64,000 nucleotides of DNA from NCBI RefSeq assembly GCF_023276435.1, contig NZ_JALLPO010000039.1, positions 32,876 through 96,875 on the forward strand, read 5' to 3'. Positions 43,625 through 53,439 of this stretch are shown one piece after another. The notes beneath the pieces were generated by a model, which made no database searches, was not told the DNA's origin, and saw only the letters and a list, made by a program, of their open reading frames with translations. Both the position numbers and the translations under genes were made by a program. How positions within the stretch are numbered: the first letter of the stretch is position 1; the number at the start of each line of letters is the position of its first letter. The DNA is from Sphaerisporangium perillae. GTDB lineage: Bacteria > Actinomycetota > Actinomycetes > Streptosporangiales > Streptosporangiaceae.

Positions 43625-46600
43625 TCACCGCGGCCTCCGCGATTTCGGCTGCCACACCGGATTGTCGGAGAGTGGGATCAGGTCCGACCGACGGTTGGAG
43701 TGCACCCGGAACAACCCCCACTGTCCACCGATGAGATGACGGGCCAAGACGTCGGAGCGGTAGAGGTAGTCGCCCGGCGCGGCGAAGAACCCGCCGGCCC
43801 CACCGGTGACCCTCGGGTCGAGAACGATGTTGTAGACGACGCCCGGGTTGAACTGGCCCTGAGTGGCCGCGATCTGGGACTGCGGGTCAGCGGGTGCACG
43901 GCGCCAGGTGTGGCCATGCAGGACGAAGCTCGTGGAGCGTGGGTCGCCGACGGCCTGCCCGACCCGGAAGACCGTCTTGTCACCGGTGTACGCCTGGAAC
44001 ACCGGCGTCGACGGGTCACAGTGCACGCAGGAATTGAAGATGTCGGTGATGTTCTGGTCCACGGCGAACCGGTGCGACCAGGGTTCGTTGCGGTAGTTGA
44101 TCGAGAACTCTCCCTGGTCCTCCGGGTCGTTGGTCTGCCGGCTCGGCTTGAGCACCAGGTCAAGGTTGTCCGGCACCGGCTCGTTGTTCTTGTAGAACAG
44201 CGCCAGGTCGCTGTTCATCAGGACGATGTTCTCCCGAAAGTCCGGCTGCTTCGGATGGGTGATCACCGCGCTGGTGCCGGTCCTCAGCGGTCGGCCGGTC
44301 ACCGGGTTCAGGTAGCGTGAGCCGGGCTGCTCGATGACCAGCGCCCCATACAGGCCGTGGTGCAGATGGTTCTGCACGTCGGCGCGATCCCGCAGCAGCG
44401 CCATTCCGGTCATGTCGCTGGGCAGCTTCCAGTAGTACTGCGTGCTCCGCCCCGGCGCCACCGCGTCAGGTGGCGTCGACAGGACGAATTGAGCGCTGAT
44501 CGACGCCTTCGCGCTCACCGGGAAGGGCTCGAAGCCTGGGACGTTGTTCTCGTGCTTGGGTGGCCGCTCGATGCACTGTGGAAAGCGCAGCTCCTCCTGC
44601 TTGAATCCGAGCTGGCCTGGTTCCAGCGCTTCGTGGCAGTGCGGTGTCATCTTCTTCGGATCGAGCTTGTTGGTGAAGTTGATCGTCAGGCAGTCACCCG
44701 CGTTCGCCCGGATCACCAGCGGCTCGGGCTGCTTCTTGCCGTCCCGCAACGCCTTCTCGTCGGCCGCCAGCGCGTACATCAGGCCGTGCGGATCGTGATC
44801 GCCGGACTTGTTGTAGGTGATGTCCTTGTTCATCGCGACGATGCTGAAGGTTCGGTCCACACCGGTCCTGCAGCGTGTCCGGGTGCTTGGCCAGCCATGC
44901 CACGACTCGTAGTCGGACTCGTACTGGTGGATGATGGTGTAGGCGCTGTCGACGATCTTCTTGTAGCCGGGGCCCTTGTACTTCTCGTACGTGACCTTGT
45001 CCACGATCTCCACGAAGGTCTTGCTCGGGGCCTTGTGCCGTGCATCGCCGCCCGTGCAGGTGTGCCGCGGGAAGTCCGGCAGCTCCGGGATCGGCGTCTT
45101 CCCCGATCTCGGATTGGAGCACGAGAACAGTCGCAGCGGCCCCCAGGCCCCGAGGAACCAGTCATCGGCACCGGCGTAGTAGTACAGGAAGTCCTTCGTC
45201 ATCATGTCCCGCGCTCGCGCCGGCAGCTGATCCGTCGGGATGGACACGTCGAAATATTCGAGCATGCCGATGTGCTGTGCCGCGATGACGTTCGACTCGG
45301 GGTCCTTGGGCTCGAATTTCCACCGGAACGCATCGAGATTGAATCCGTGTGACTCCTCCTGGGAGAGCTGGAAGAGCCGGAACTTCACCGGATCACCCGG
45401 GTACGCCTTGAGGATCGGCGTGAACGGATCCCCGTGGACGGCCGGGTCGAACAGACTCGCCGGGTCGGCGTTCCTACGGGCCTCGAACGGCTCCAGCCGG
45501 TAGTTGACCCCCATGCCGCCCTGGTCGTCGTTGCTCGACGGGAACCTGGCCGGGAAGATCGGCACCCCGTATGGGGTGACGAACTTGTCGTCGTCGGGCG
45601 TCTTGGGGTTGTCCGGCTGGAACAGGGGCACACGGTCCTCGATGAAGAGGGAGAGGTTGCGGTAGTCACGGCCGTCGGTGCGCTTACCGTTGAAATCGAC
45701 CGTCGGCTTGCAGTGCAGGTCGAAGACGGTCCCGATGAGCGCCCGGTTCCCGGCCTTGGACTTGGACTTGTTCGGCAGTGCTGGCACACACCCGGCCGGG
45801 TGGATGGTTGAGCCGCCAAAGAGCCCGTTCTTCTGATGGACGTTCGGGAAGAAGTGGTCATGGAATGAGTTCGTGATCGTGTTCTCGGACACGAAGTCGC
45901 GGTAGATGATCGTCTGACCGGGATCGGCGCCCTCGTCATAGTTCCACCCGTTGGCGGCTCCATCGGAGGTCAGCACGTCGAACTGGACCATGTGCTGATG
46001 GATGCCGACCTCGTTGGTCTCCTGCAGGCGGTCGAAAGCGGTGCCGCCGAACGTACGGGGCAACTCGTTGGTCAGTTTGTAGATCACACAATCGCCGACG
46101 TTGAGAATGGGCGCGAACGGTTCCGGTTTTCGGCCCTGCCGCACCGCCTGTTTGTCAGACTGCAACACATAGACCCGTGCCTGGGGGTTGGTCCACTTCA
46201 GCTCCGGGTTGTACTGCTGCCGGATCTGGATGGCCGCGACCTTGTACATCTTGGTGGGGCGGTGAGCGGGGCACGGATTCTGGAAGAAGCCCCCCGGCAC
46301 CTTCGCGCCCGGGTCGGCCGCCGCATTCTCCAAGGCGGTCGGCGGGAAGATTCCACTTGGCGATCGGTCCAAGACCCCAAGCGGCGGCTTCGGCGCCTTG
46401 AAACCGAACTTCCCCGGGATGAAGAACGGAAAGCCCGGCGTGGCCACCGCAGGCGAGGGTGGCGGGTTGACACCGGCGACACCCGGCCGATAATCGTGGT
46501 CCGCCAGCGGCTCCAGCGGCGGCACGGGCGTGCCGTCCGGGTTCTTCTGCGTTCCGTCCGCCAGCTTGTCCAGGGTGCGGTTGAGGCCCCACATGCCGTT

Positions 46601-48271
46601 GGCGAAGTGCGGATAGAGGTGGCAGTGGAAGATGATGTCGCCGAAGGTCGCGGGTTTACCGGCACGCGGCGACCCCGCGCCACCCTGGATGATCAGGCCG
46701 TAGTGGCTACCCGGAGAGACCGCCTGCACGTCAAGGATGTTGGTCGTCCTCGTCACGTGGGTAGGCTTGCTGATCTCATCCAGGCCACCCTCATCCTTCG
46801 GGTCGAACATCCAGCGGTTGACATGCCAGTGGAAGGTATGGGTCTCGAACTCGGCGGGATGCAACAGACGCACCTGGGTCGGCTCGCCGCGGTAATTCGC
46901 GAACACCAGATCCCCGCCACCCGGGTCACCGAACGCCCACGACGACAGCGACGTCTCCTCACCGATACAGCGCTCCGCGTCGAATCCCTGAGCAGCGCGC
47001 CTCGCCGCCGGACACCCCACCTCCTCACGATTGAACCCGGGCTCGGAGCGGTAGTTGAAGGCGAACCACTCGAGCTTCACCGGAATCTCGCCCTGCACCA
47101 AGGCATCCGCATCACCACCGCCCAGGCCCGGCAGCGTGCCCTTACTCAGCAGTTCCAGCTGAGACTTCGTGGGCTTCACACACTCGTTGCCGACCGGCGG
47201 CGCCACCGCGGCTTCGCCGCGGCAGAAACGGGTCAAGATGCCCGGCTCCGCTTCCACCTCGTCATGCATGTACAGCACATGCTCCCGAAAGTCCTTCCCC
47301 CCCGGACGCTTGATGATGGCCCGGGCCCCCGACGACAGCGACCGGCCGGTGCGGGAGTCCACCCAGGTCGCCCCGGGTGGCTCGACGACGAACGCGCCGA
47401 ACGCCCCGAAAGCGTGTGAGCCGATGAAGCGCACCTTGCCGTCGGCACCCACGGGCCGGGTCTGCTGGGAGGTGAAGTCCGCTCCGTCCTTGAACTGGAA
47501 CTCTCCCTCGACGTTGGCGAAGAGGCAGTAGGTGATGGTCTCGCCGGGCCGAGCGGTGGAGTCGGGGTTGTTGCCGACGACGGTGCCATCCGCCTCCTTG
47601 ACGTCGTAGGCGAGGCCGTCGAAGTGCATGGAGGCGTTCGGGGCCTTCCGGGGGTCGAAGTCGTTGTTGGGAACGGTGGCAGCGGGGGCGAACTGCCGCG
47701 GTTCGGGGGTCACCGTGCCGGGGGCCTTCAGGGTCTCGCCTGGCAGCGTGAAGATCGCGGCGTTGCGTACCTTCTCGTTCACGGGCGGCGCCGGCTCGTT
47801 GAGCCGGTTGGTGAACCGCACCTCGATGCAGTCGCCCCGGTTGGCCCGCAGGGTCAGCGGCTCGATCAGATCCGCCTCATCCGCCCTGTCCGGGTCCGCG
47901 GCGTGCGCGTAGCCGGCGCGTACCGCCGCGATGTTCTCGTCCAGCACGTACATGCGCCCCTCCGGCACCACGTCACCGAAGCGGTTGAGGAACAGCGGCA
48001 GGTTGATCAGGGAGACCTTGAACGTCTCGGGCGTCTTCCCGGCGCACGCTTTGATCCTCGATGGGGTTTCTCGAGAGTGGGGCGTCTGTTCGGCGATCGC
48101 CTGGCTCATCAGCCACATCGACCCCCCGGCGAAGGCTATCCACAGTCCCACACCGGTGACCAGCAGCAACCTGAGCGGCCAGGACCGGCCGCGGGACCGG
48201 CGCGTCAGCAGGATCGCCACGGCGACGGCGGGAATGAGCAGCGGAGTGAGATCGGCGTATGGCGCGGACAC
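43625..48271 (-). CDS. Giant multicopper oxidase (MnxG-like size class)
   Basis: This protein of about 1548 aa has two N-terminal membrane helices followed by a chain of cupredoxin-like domains. Copper motifs are seen along its length: HTFHWHVNRW, FHCHLYPHFANGM (the HCHxxxHxxxxM signature that joins type 1 and type 3 sites), IHQHMVQFD, FHDHFFPNVH, HCHEALEP, NHLHHGLYG and LHGHTWRR. The length far exceeds laccases (about 500 aa) and CopA-type enzymes and recalls the Mn(II) oxidase MnxG. The start is GTG 48271 with a full AGGAGG. Substrate (Mn, Cu, Fe or organics) is inferred only. Confidence 0.85.
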   Translation of the reverse strand: MSAPYADLTPLLIPAVAVAILLTRRSRGRSWPLRLLLVTGVGLWIAFAGGSMWLMSQAIAEQTPHSRETPSRIKACAGKTPETFKVSLINLPLFLNRFGDVVPEGRMYVLDENIAAVRAGYAHAADPDRADEADLIEPLTLRANRGDCIEVRFTNRLNEPAPPVNEKVRNAAIFTLPGETLKAPGTVTPEPRQFAPAATVPNNDFDPRKAPNASMHFDGLAYDVKEADGTVVGNNPDSTARPGETITYCLFANVEGEFQFKDGADFTSQQTRPVGADGKVRFIGSHAFGAFGAFVVEPPGATWVDSRTGRSLSSGARAIIKRPGGKDFREHVLYMHDEVEAEPGILTRFCRGEAAVAPPVGNECVKPTKSQLELLSKGTLPGLGGGDADALVQGEIPVKLEWFAFNYRSEPGFNREEVGCPAARRAAQGFDAERCIGEETSLSSWAFGDPGGGDLVFANYRGEPTQVRLLHPAEFETHTFHWHVNRWMFDPKDEGGLDEISKPTHVTRTTNILDVQAVSPGSHYGLIIQGGAGSPRAGKPATFGDIIFHCHLYPHFANGMWGLNRTLDKLADGTQKNPDGTPVPPLEPLADHDYRPGVAGVNPPPSPAVATPGFPFFIPGKFGFKAPKPPLGVLDRSPSGIFPPTALENAAADPGAKVPGGFFQNPCPAHRPTKMYKVAAIQIRQQYNPELKWTNPQARVYVLQSDKQAVRQGRKPEPFAPILNVGDCVIYKLTNELPRTFGGTAFDRLQETNEVGIHQHMVQFDVLTSDGAANGWNYDEGADPGQTIIYRDFVSENTITNSFHDHFFPNVHQKNGLFGGSTIHPAGCVPALPNKSKSKAGNRALIGTVFDLHCKPTVDFNGKRTDGRDYRNLSLFIEDRVPLFQPDNPKTPDDDKFVTPYGVPIFPARFPSSNDDQGGMGVNYRLEPFEARRNADPASLFDPAVHGDPFTPILKAYPGDPVKFRLFQLSQEESHGFNLDAFRWKFEPKDPESNVIAAQHIGMLEYFDVSIPTDQLPARARDMMTKDFLYYYAGADDWFLGAWGPLRLFSCSNPRSGKTPIPELPDFPRHTCTGGDARHKAPSKTFVEIVDKVTYEKYKGPGYKKIVDSAYTIIHQYESDYESWHGWPSTRTRCRTGVDRTFSIVAMNKDITYNKSGDHDPHGLMYALAADEKALRDGKKQPEPLVIRANAGDCLTINFTNKLDPKKMTPHCHEALEPGQLGFKQEELRFPQCIERPPKHENNVPGFEPFPVSAKASISAQFVLSTPPDAVAPGRSTQYYWKLPSDMTGMALLRDRADVQNHLHHGLYGALVIEQPGSRYLNPVTGRPLRTGTSAVITHPKQPDFRENIVLMNSDLALFYKNNEPVPDNLDLVLKPSRQTNDPEDQGEFSINYRNEPWSHRFAVDQNITDIFNSCVHCDPSTPVFQAYTGDKTVFRVGQAVGDPRSTSFVLHGHTWRRAPADPQSQIAATQGQFNPGVVYNIVLDPRVTGGAGGFFAAPGDYLYRSDVLARHLIGGQWGLFRVHSNRRSDLIPLSDNPVWQPKSRRPR

Positions 48272-48508
48272 GCATCCTCCTACTGATGACCATCGGGTGG
48301 TCGCCCTCATGGAACTGGACTACGACCAGAGGCGACGGTTACACCGCGCGATCGACCTGAGACTTCCGATCACGCAGATGCAAGTTTTATCGGGATCAAC
48401 CCCAGGAATCTGGCTCCGTGGTGATCGCCGGAGAGTACGTGTTCGGTAAATACAGATCCCTGCAGCCAATCTTCGAAATAGGTCGATAGGGGTCAACTAG
48501 GTAGTTGG

Positions 48509-48637
48509 ATGACAATCATGGACGTGGCGCAACTTGTACTTGAGTACCTAAAAGCACTCACAACCCCTCTCCTCATTTTCGGTCTTTTCGGTGTCCATTC
48601 ACGGATGCCCATTACGTGCGAGGTTCCGTCGGTTTGA
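48509..48637 (+). CDS. Short membrane ORF, probably truncated
   Basis: The frame MTIMDVAQLVLEYLKALTTP continues LLIFGLFGVHSRMP to a stop at 48637 (42 aa). The start looks like a small membrane protein of phage or stress-gene type; the last 12 residues are unlike it. It lies in an AT-rich patch upstream of an IS66 scrap, so it is probably cut off. Confidence 0.35.
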   Translation: MTIMDVAQLVLEYLKALTTPLLIFGLFGVHSRMPITCEVPSV

Positions 48638-48680
48638 TCACCGAGGTGTAATCTTCATATCGTGTCGTGTCGTGTCCGAA

Positions 48681-48870
48681 ATGCCATCGCCGTCCGCTGA
48701 GGAGCGGGTGCGGCGGGTGCTGGAGACCAAGGACGCAGAGATCGCCTGAGGGCGCTTCTGGATGAGGAGCGAGGGGCGCGCAGGCGATTGGAGTTGCGAC
48801 TGGCGGAGTTGGAGCGCCGGTCAGGCATGGACAGCAGTGGTGCAGGCGAGGCCGACAGGAATGTGGCTGA
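48681..48870 (+). pseudogene. IS66-type transposase N-terminal scrap
   Basis: MPSPSAEERVRRVLETKDAE then, after a one-base shift near 48745, RLRALLDEERGARRRLELRL and AELERRSGMDSSGAGE. This is the leucine-zipper-like N-terminus of IS66 transposases (DUF6444 type). It is frameshifted and cut off. Confidence 0.55.
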
Positions 48871-49724
48871 TGTCGGCCGCCACACGATGCCCGACGTCGC
48901 TCCGCGCCCGCGCGCCGCTGTCGGCCATCGCCGGGCACGACAATGCGAAGAATCCGCCGGCAATCGCCGCTGCGACCGCCAAAGTCCACGTCGGCTTACC
49001 TACGGATGGACCTTTTCCCGAGGAATCACTCGGTTCCCCATATCGCTTGAATCTCGATGAATCGGGCGTTCTTCGCGCCACCGTGGTAGCACTGCGACCA
49101 GGGAATACCCATTCAGCGAAGCGGCGCCGAAGTAACGACAGATCAAACAGACGACAACAGTAATGACAAGAATTACTTCCGGGCCCTTTCTCTAGCACTG
49201 CTTAGAGGGGAATGCGTCGGCTATTGAGGTGTTCGGTGGCTTTTCTATTAAAAATAACGATCAGCCTGCCCGTACACCACATAGGTGTGTGTCGTTCAAG
49301 GGAGGCTCCGGTTGTTGGCATCGACGGAGGCCCGGTAGCGGCTGGGAGGTGCTGGTGTCCGCGCCGGTCAACATGGTGCGGGGTCTGCATGGGTGGTGAT
49401 CCCAGGGGTGTCGGGGCCGCGTGTGGCCACCGTCGGATGACGCGGTGGCGTTACCGTGGCGCGCGCGCCTCAGGCGGTGGAGCAGGTGTCGTGGGTGGCA
49501 TCGAAGCCCTTCAATGCCTGGGTGTCGCCAGCGGGCACGGGTCTGGCCGTTGGGCGAGTACATGATCGTGGTCTTGGGGTACCGCTTATGCGGGGCGTCG
49601 ATGATCTTGGCGATGTGGTAGCCGCGCTGCTCCAGGGCGGCGACCACGCGCGGGTAACACAGCTCCGCGACGTGGTGTTCGCGCAGATCATGGCCGCCTG
49701 CCGGACGCAGGCGAAGCGAAGCGC
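48871..49724. other. Low-information stretch, no supported gene
   Basis: Several overlapping open frames exist but none is convincing. On the minus strand at about 49540-49680, LREHHVAELCYPRVVAALEQ and RGYHIAKIIDAPHKRYPKTT look protein-like and may be a scrap of an unknown gene. Part of the stretch (about 49130-49270) is AT-rich. Confidence 0.35.
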
Positions 49725-49900
49725 TCACCGCGAGATCCCTATCTCCTGGGCCGCTGGACAGCGGCGGTGACGAAGTCGCCGGATGAGATCGTTCAGCCGC
49801 CGCTTGTTCTCCGGCTTGTCCAGCTGCTCGCGGGCCTGCTGGGTGAGTCGTCGTCCCTTGGGGTTCACAGGAAGGTACGGATACGGTCGATGATCGTCAT
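49725..49900 (-). pseudogene. Frameshifted small basic protein
   Basis: From the ATG at 49900 the frame gives MTIIDRIRTFL, then a stop. One base over it continues VNPKGRRLTQQAREQLDKPE and NKRRLNDLIRRLRHRR. Joined, this is a typical actinobacterial small basic protein of about 50 aa and unknown function. One base is missing near 49865. Confidence 0.5.
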
Positions 49901-50048
49901 GTCGGGATCCTCTCGTTGAGGTGGAGACGAGGGCCGGGTGTGATCACACCCGGCGGGGCGGCGCTGCGCCTTGGCCCCCGCCGCCGGTCGGCCCACTGGC
50001 GGCAGGCGGTGAACCTGCCTTGGGCCGACGGGGGTGGGGTGCGGGCGG

Positions 50049-51104
50049 TCAGGCCAGAAGGGGGATGAGGCAGGCGGCGAAGATCAGGTAGAACACCGCG
50101 GCGAACGACAGGGTCTTGGCGTTGAACCGGCCGGTCTTCAGCAGCACCAGCAGGTAGATGATCGCGACCATGGTCGCGATGCCCGACAGCAGTAGCGGGG
50201 AGTTGAATCGCCAGGGGGTGAACAGCAGGCCGAGCCCGCTGGGCACGGTGGCCTGGATCATCATCGCGCCGGAGATGTTGGCCAGCGCCAGGCGCGTTTT
50301 TCCTTGGCGAACCCAGATGATGGCGTTCATGATCTCTGGCAGCTCGGTGGCGATCGGGGACAGCAGCAGCGCGGTCACCGCGGCGGAAAGGCCGAGCATC
50401 GGCCCGATCGTGTCCAGCTGACCCACGAACGTGTGAGATGCCAGGAAGATGATGGCCAGCGTGACCAGAGTCTGGACGATGACCGCCCAGGTGGCCGGGG
50501 TCTCCCGGCGCCGCTGAAGCAGCAACGGCTCAAGGTCGGGGCCGTTATCGTGATCCCCGTCGGCGCGGATCTCCCGCCAGAAGTACACCGCGTAGGCGGC
50601 GAAGAACAGTAGTCCCAGCCAGGGTTTGAAGGCGAAGGCGACCAGCCCGAGGGCGACTTTCACCACGAAGATCGCCATGAACCAGGTCTGGTCCCGGGTC
50701 AGCTTCCTGGTGACCCCGACGTCATCGCTCGCCCGGTCGACCAGGGCCGGGTCACCGGCGCTCGCGCCCGGCTGCGGAGCACCGGCTGTCGCTAGGGCCC
50801 GGTTACGGCGCCGGGTCCACATCATCCAGCCGGTGACACCGTAGGCGACGGTCGCCAAGGCAAGAGGGCCGCCCATGGCCGCCCCGACACCGATGTCCTT
50901 CTGCTCCTCGCCGGTGCCGAACACGACTGCCACGAACGTGACGACGCTCTCCGGTAGCGCGGTTCCGAACGCGGCGAGAATCGTTCCCACCGCCATCGGG
51001 CCGACTTTGAGTCGCCGGCCCAGCCACTCCACCGCGTTGACGAACCACTCGCAGGAGAAGTAGATCACCGCGGCACACGCGATGAGCAACACGAAATGGA
51101 TCAT
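50049..51104 (-). CDS. CaCA-superfamily cation exchanger (YrbG/CAX-like), Mn2+/Ca2+ export
   Basis: This 351-aa protein has two inverted halves of about five helices. The alpha-repeat motifs are AAFGTALPES (about 41-50) and LSPIATELPEIMNA, which carry the acidic ion-binding residues. The family exchanges Ca2+ or other divalents for H+ or Na+. The leader contains a yybP-ykoY-type Mn2+ riboswitch, so Mn2+ efflux is the likely role. The start at 51104 is chosen because the first helix begins there; the upstream open frame is the riboswitch. Confidence 0.85.
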   Translation of the reverse strand: MIHFVLLIACAAVIYFSCEWFVNAVEWLGRRLKVGPMAVGTILAAFGTALPESVVTFVAVVFGTGEEQKDIGVGAAMGGPLALATVAYGVTGWMMWTRRRNRALATAGAPQPGASAGDPALVDRASDDVGVTRKLTRDQTWFMAIFVVKVALGLVAFAFKPWLGLLFFAAYAVYFWREIRADGDHDNGPDLEPLLLQRRRETPATWAVIVQTLVTLAIIFLASHTFVGQLDTIGPMLGLSAAVTALLLSPIATELPEIMNAIIWVRQGKTRLALANISGAMMIQATVPSGLGLLFTPWRFNSPLLLSGIATMVAIIYLLVLLKTGRFNAKTLSFAAVFYLIFAACLIPLLA

Positions 51105-51199
51105 TAGGGGGCCGGTTTTCCTTCCCGCGTTACCGCGAGGAAGCCGCACCCGGAGTAATGTCCCGAGACCTCGACCCCGCCGCAACGCAAACGTCGCTA

Positions 51200-51300
51200 T
51201 GGGTCGAAGGTCTCGTCCACCCCTACATGGGGCCCGGGCACCGGGAATCCCGTGGGATTCCAGCATGTCGACGACCGGCGGAGGACTACTCCCCTTCAGG
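51200..51300 (-). promoter_or_regulatory. yybP-ykoY-type Mn2+ riboswitch (exchanger leader)
   Basis: On the minus strand the leader starts GAAGGGGAGTAG and ends CGAGACCTTCGACC, the two conserved strands of the three-way junction in the Mn2+-sensing yybP-ykoY class. A GTCGTCGACATGC arm and a GC-rich variable helix lie between. It ends about 95 bp before the exchanger start. In this class Mn2+ binding turns on exporter genes. Confidence 0.75.
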
Positions 51301-51549
51301 GTCGGACTATACCCGAAGACACCTGACGCCAGCCACAGTGATCAACTTGCCCGTGAGCGGGTGATGTCGTCGCCCTGTCGCTCACCGGCGACTCCTGCGC
51401 GACCGCCTTCCCTCACAGCAGAGTGCCGCGATCCCCTGCGGCGAATCACCATCCACACCAGCACGAAGGAGATTCCAATCGCTGGGACAGGCTGAGGACT
51501 TCATATTGCCGGTCGCGGATCTCCGGTGTGATCGGGTAATCTGTGGGCT

Positions 51550-51660
51550 CGCGAAGGGGAGTAGCCCTGTAAATCGGTCGTCGACATGCTGGAGCTCCAT
51601 TGAGTTCCCGGTGGCCGAATCTGCTGTTCGTGGCAGGTGGGCGAGACCTTCGATCCCTGG
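51550..51660 (+). promoter_or_regulatory. Second yybP-ykoY-type Mn2+ riboswitch (plus strand)
   Basis: The plus strand repeats the same landmarks: CGAAGGGGAGTAGC at 51552-51565, GGTCGTCGACATGC after it and GGCGAGACCTTCGATCC at the end. It points away from the first copy. The first coding sequence behind it is a destroyed exchanger; the next intact gene is YibE/F at 52158. Confidence 0.75.
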
Positions 51661-51776
51661 TCGGTGACGCGTGCGCGCATCGCGGGGGTCGAGGTCGTCC
51701 GGGCTCCTGGTTCGCTGGACATCCTCGCCTCCCGCTCTGTGCGGGAGAGATTGAGGGCGGCGAGCATGTGGCATTT

Positions 51777-51922
51777 CGCGCACTTATCTCGTACGCACGG
51801 GCGCTTTACCTGTCACCTGAGTCGTTCCTCAAGGCAGCTGAGTGGCCGGGCCAGTGGTTCGACATCGGCAAGACATAGTAGGCACCACCGTTGCCGCCTT
51901 TGGAACCGCGCTTCCTCAATGA
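51777..51922 (+). pseudogene. Ghost of a second CaCA exchanger
   Basis: The frame FRALISYARALYLSPESFLK then AAEWPGQWFDIGKT-stop, and one base over VGTTVAAFGTALPQ-stop, aligns with the start of the intact exchanger (YFSCEWFVNAVEWLGRRLKVGPMAVGTILAAFGTALPES). It keeps the alpha-1 motif but is frameshifted at 51875 and cut off at 51922. Confidence 0.65.
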
Positions 51923-52157
51923 TTGATGGCGCTCTTCGCCGCGAGTACCACCGGCACGCCCGAGCCCGGGGGCTTCGGAGGGCGCCGCAATGGGCGGGTC
52001 TCTGGCGTCGCGGCGGTCGCCTGTGGAACGACCGGTGTCGACCCTGCCGCCAGTGACGCGGCATGCGGCTGACGCACCCTCATCCGGCCCATGTCCTGTG
52101 CCGGCAAGCCGATCCGACGCTCCGCCCTCGGTACAGGCCTTAAGGAGAGCTTTCATC

Positions 52158-53429
52158 ATGGGTGCCAACCACTCACACGGCCCGGCCGCACCTCACTCTC
52201 GCGGCACGATGTGGGCGACACTGGCGGTCATCGTTCCCCTGGGGGTGGTCACGCTGACCGCGCTCATCTGGCTGTGGCCCACTCAGAGCACGTCCATCGG
52301 GCAGCCATCGGTCAGCCTGCAACGGGTGACAGGAACGGTCACTCAGGTCACGCTGACCTCCTGCCCTGAGCAGCCGCCGGCGGATGGCCAGCCCAGCGAC
52401 CAACAGTCGCCGCCTGACCCCGCTACCTGCGGTGATGCCAAAGTCGAACTGACCAGCGGGCATGAAAGCGGGCGCCGCATCATCGCGCAGCTGCCCAGCG
52501 GCCCCACTGCGCAGATCTTCACCGAGGGTGACGACGTGGTGCTCATCTACACGCCGAAAGGCGTTCTTGATGTGCCGCCGTACCAGATCTCCGACCACGA
52601 CCGGTCTTCACCTTTGGGGCTGCTCGGCGCCGCTTTCGCTCTAGCCGTGGTTGCCTTCGGCCGCTGGCGCGGCGTGACTGCTCTGGTGGGGCTGGCCATC
52701 ACATTCGTGCTGCTGCTGACGTTCGTCATACCGGCGATCCTCACCGGAGAACCGCCGTTGCTCGTCGCCACCGTCGGCTCCGCTGCGATCATGCTTGCCG
52801 TGCTGTATCTCACCCACGGTTTCACCATCCCGACATCGATGGCCGTGGTCGGCACTCTGATCAGCCTCAGTCTTACTGGCGCGCTTTCGGTGGCGGCGAT
52901 CAGCCTGGCCAACCTCAACGGCATCACCGACGAAAGCTCCTTCTACCTGGGCATGAGCTACCGGATCAACACCCAGGGCCTGCTATTGGCCAGCATCATC
53001 ATCGGCTCGCTCGGCGTGCTCGACGACGTCACCACCACCCAGGCCGCTACCGTCACCGAACTGTCCCACGCCAACCCCGGCTACACCTTCGGCCAGCTGT
53101 ATCGCGCCGCCGCCCGGGTCGGCCGCGTCCACATCGCCTCAGTGATCAACACGATCATCCTGGCCTACGCAGGAGCCTCCCTGCCCCTGCTGCTGCTGAT
53201 CAGCGTCGGCGATCAGTCGGCCGGCGAGGTGCTGACCAACCCGGTAATCGCCCAGGAAATCGTCCGCAGCATCGTCGGGACGCTCGGGCTGATCGCCGCG
53301 GTACCCATCACCACTGCCCTTGCCGCCCTGGCCAGCACCCGGCGTGCGAGATCCGACGATTCAGCACCGCCGACAGCCCGCCATCGGCGACCGAGGGAGC
53401 CTCTCGCCGATCCGCTCGCCAACTGGTAG
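52158..53429 (+). CDS. YibE/F family membrane protein
   Basis: This 423-aa protein has an N-terminal helix, an extracytoplasmic OB-like domain (VTGTVTQVTLTSCPEQPP...) and about seven helices. The family core is GSLGVLDDVTTTQAATVTEL with the DD(V)T motif, and INTIILAYAGASLPLLLL. The function is unproven. The ATG at 52158 follows AAGGAGAG. It is the first intact gene behind the plus-strand Mn2+ riboswitch, so it may now be under Mn2+ control. Confidence 0.85.
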   Translation: MGANHSHGPAAPHSRGTMWATLAVIVPLGVVTLTALIWLWPTQSTSIGQPSVSLQRVTGTVTQVTLTSCPEQPPADGQPSDQQSPPDPATCGDAKVELTSGHESGRRIIAQLPSGPTAQIFTEGDDVVLIYTPKGVLDVPPYQISDHDRSSPLGLLGAAFALAVVAFGRWRGVTALVGLAITFVLLLTFVIPAILTGEPPLLVATVGSAAIMLAVLYLTHGFTIPTSMAVVGTLISLSLTGALSVAAISLANLNGITDESSFYLGMSYRINTQGLLLASIIIGSLGVLDDVTTTQAATVTELSHANPGYTFGQLYRAAARVGRVHIASVINTIILAYAGASLPLLLLISVGDQSAGEVLTNPVIAQEIVRSIVGTLGLIAAVPITTALAALASTRRARSDDSAPPTARHRRPREPLADPLANW

Positions 53430-53439
53430 GGAGTTGATC

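Noticed and set aside
45992..47419. 475-codon plus-strand frame inside the multicopper oxidase
   Set aside because: Antisense to a gene with repeated copper motifs; composition is shadow-like.
48660..48677. CGTGT triple repeat
   Set aside because: Three short units only; no sign of function beyond chance slippage.
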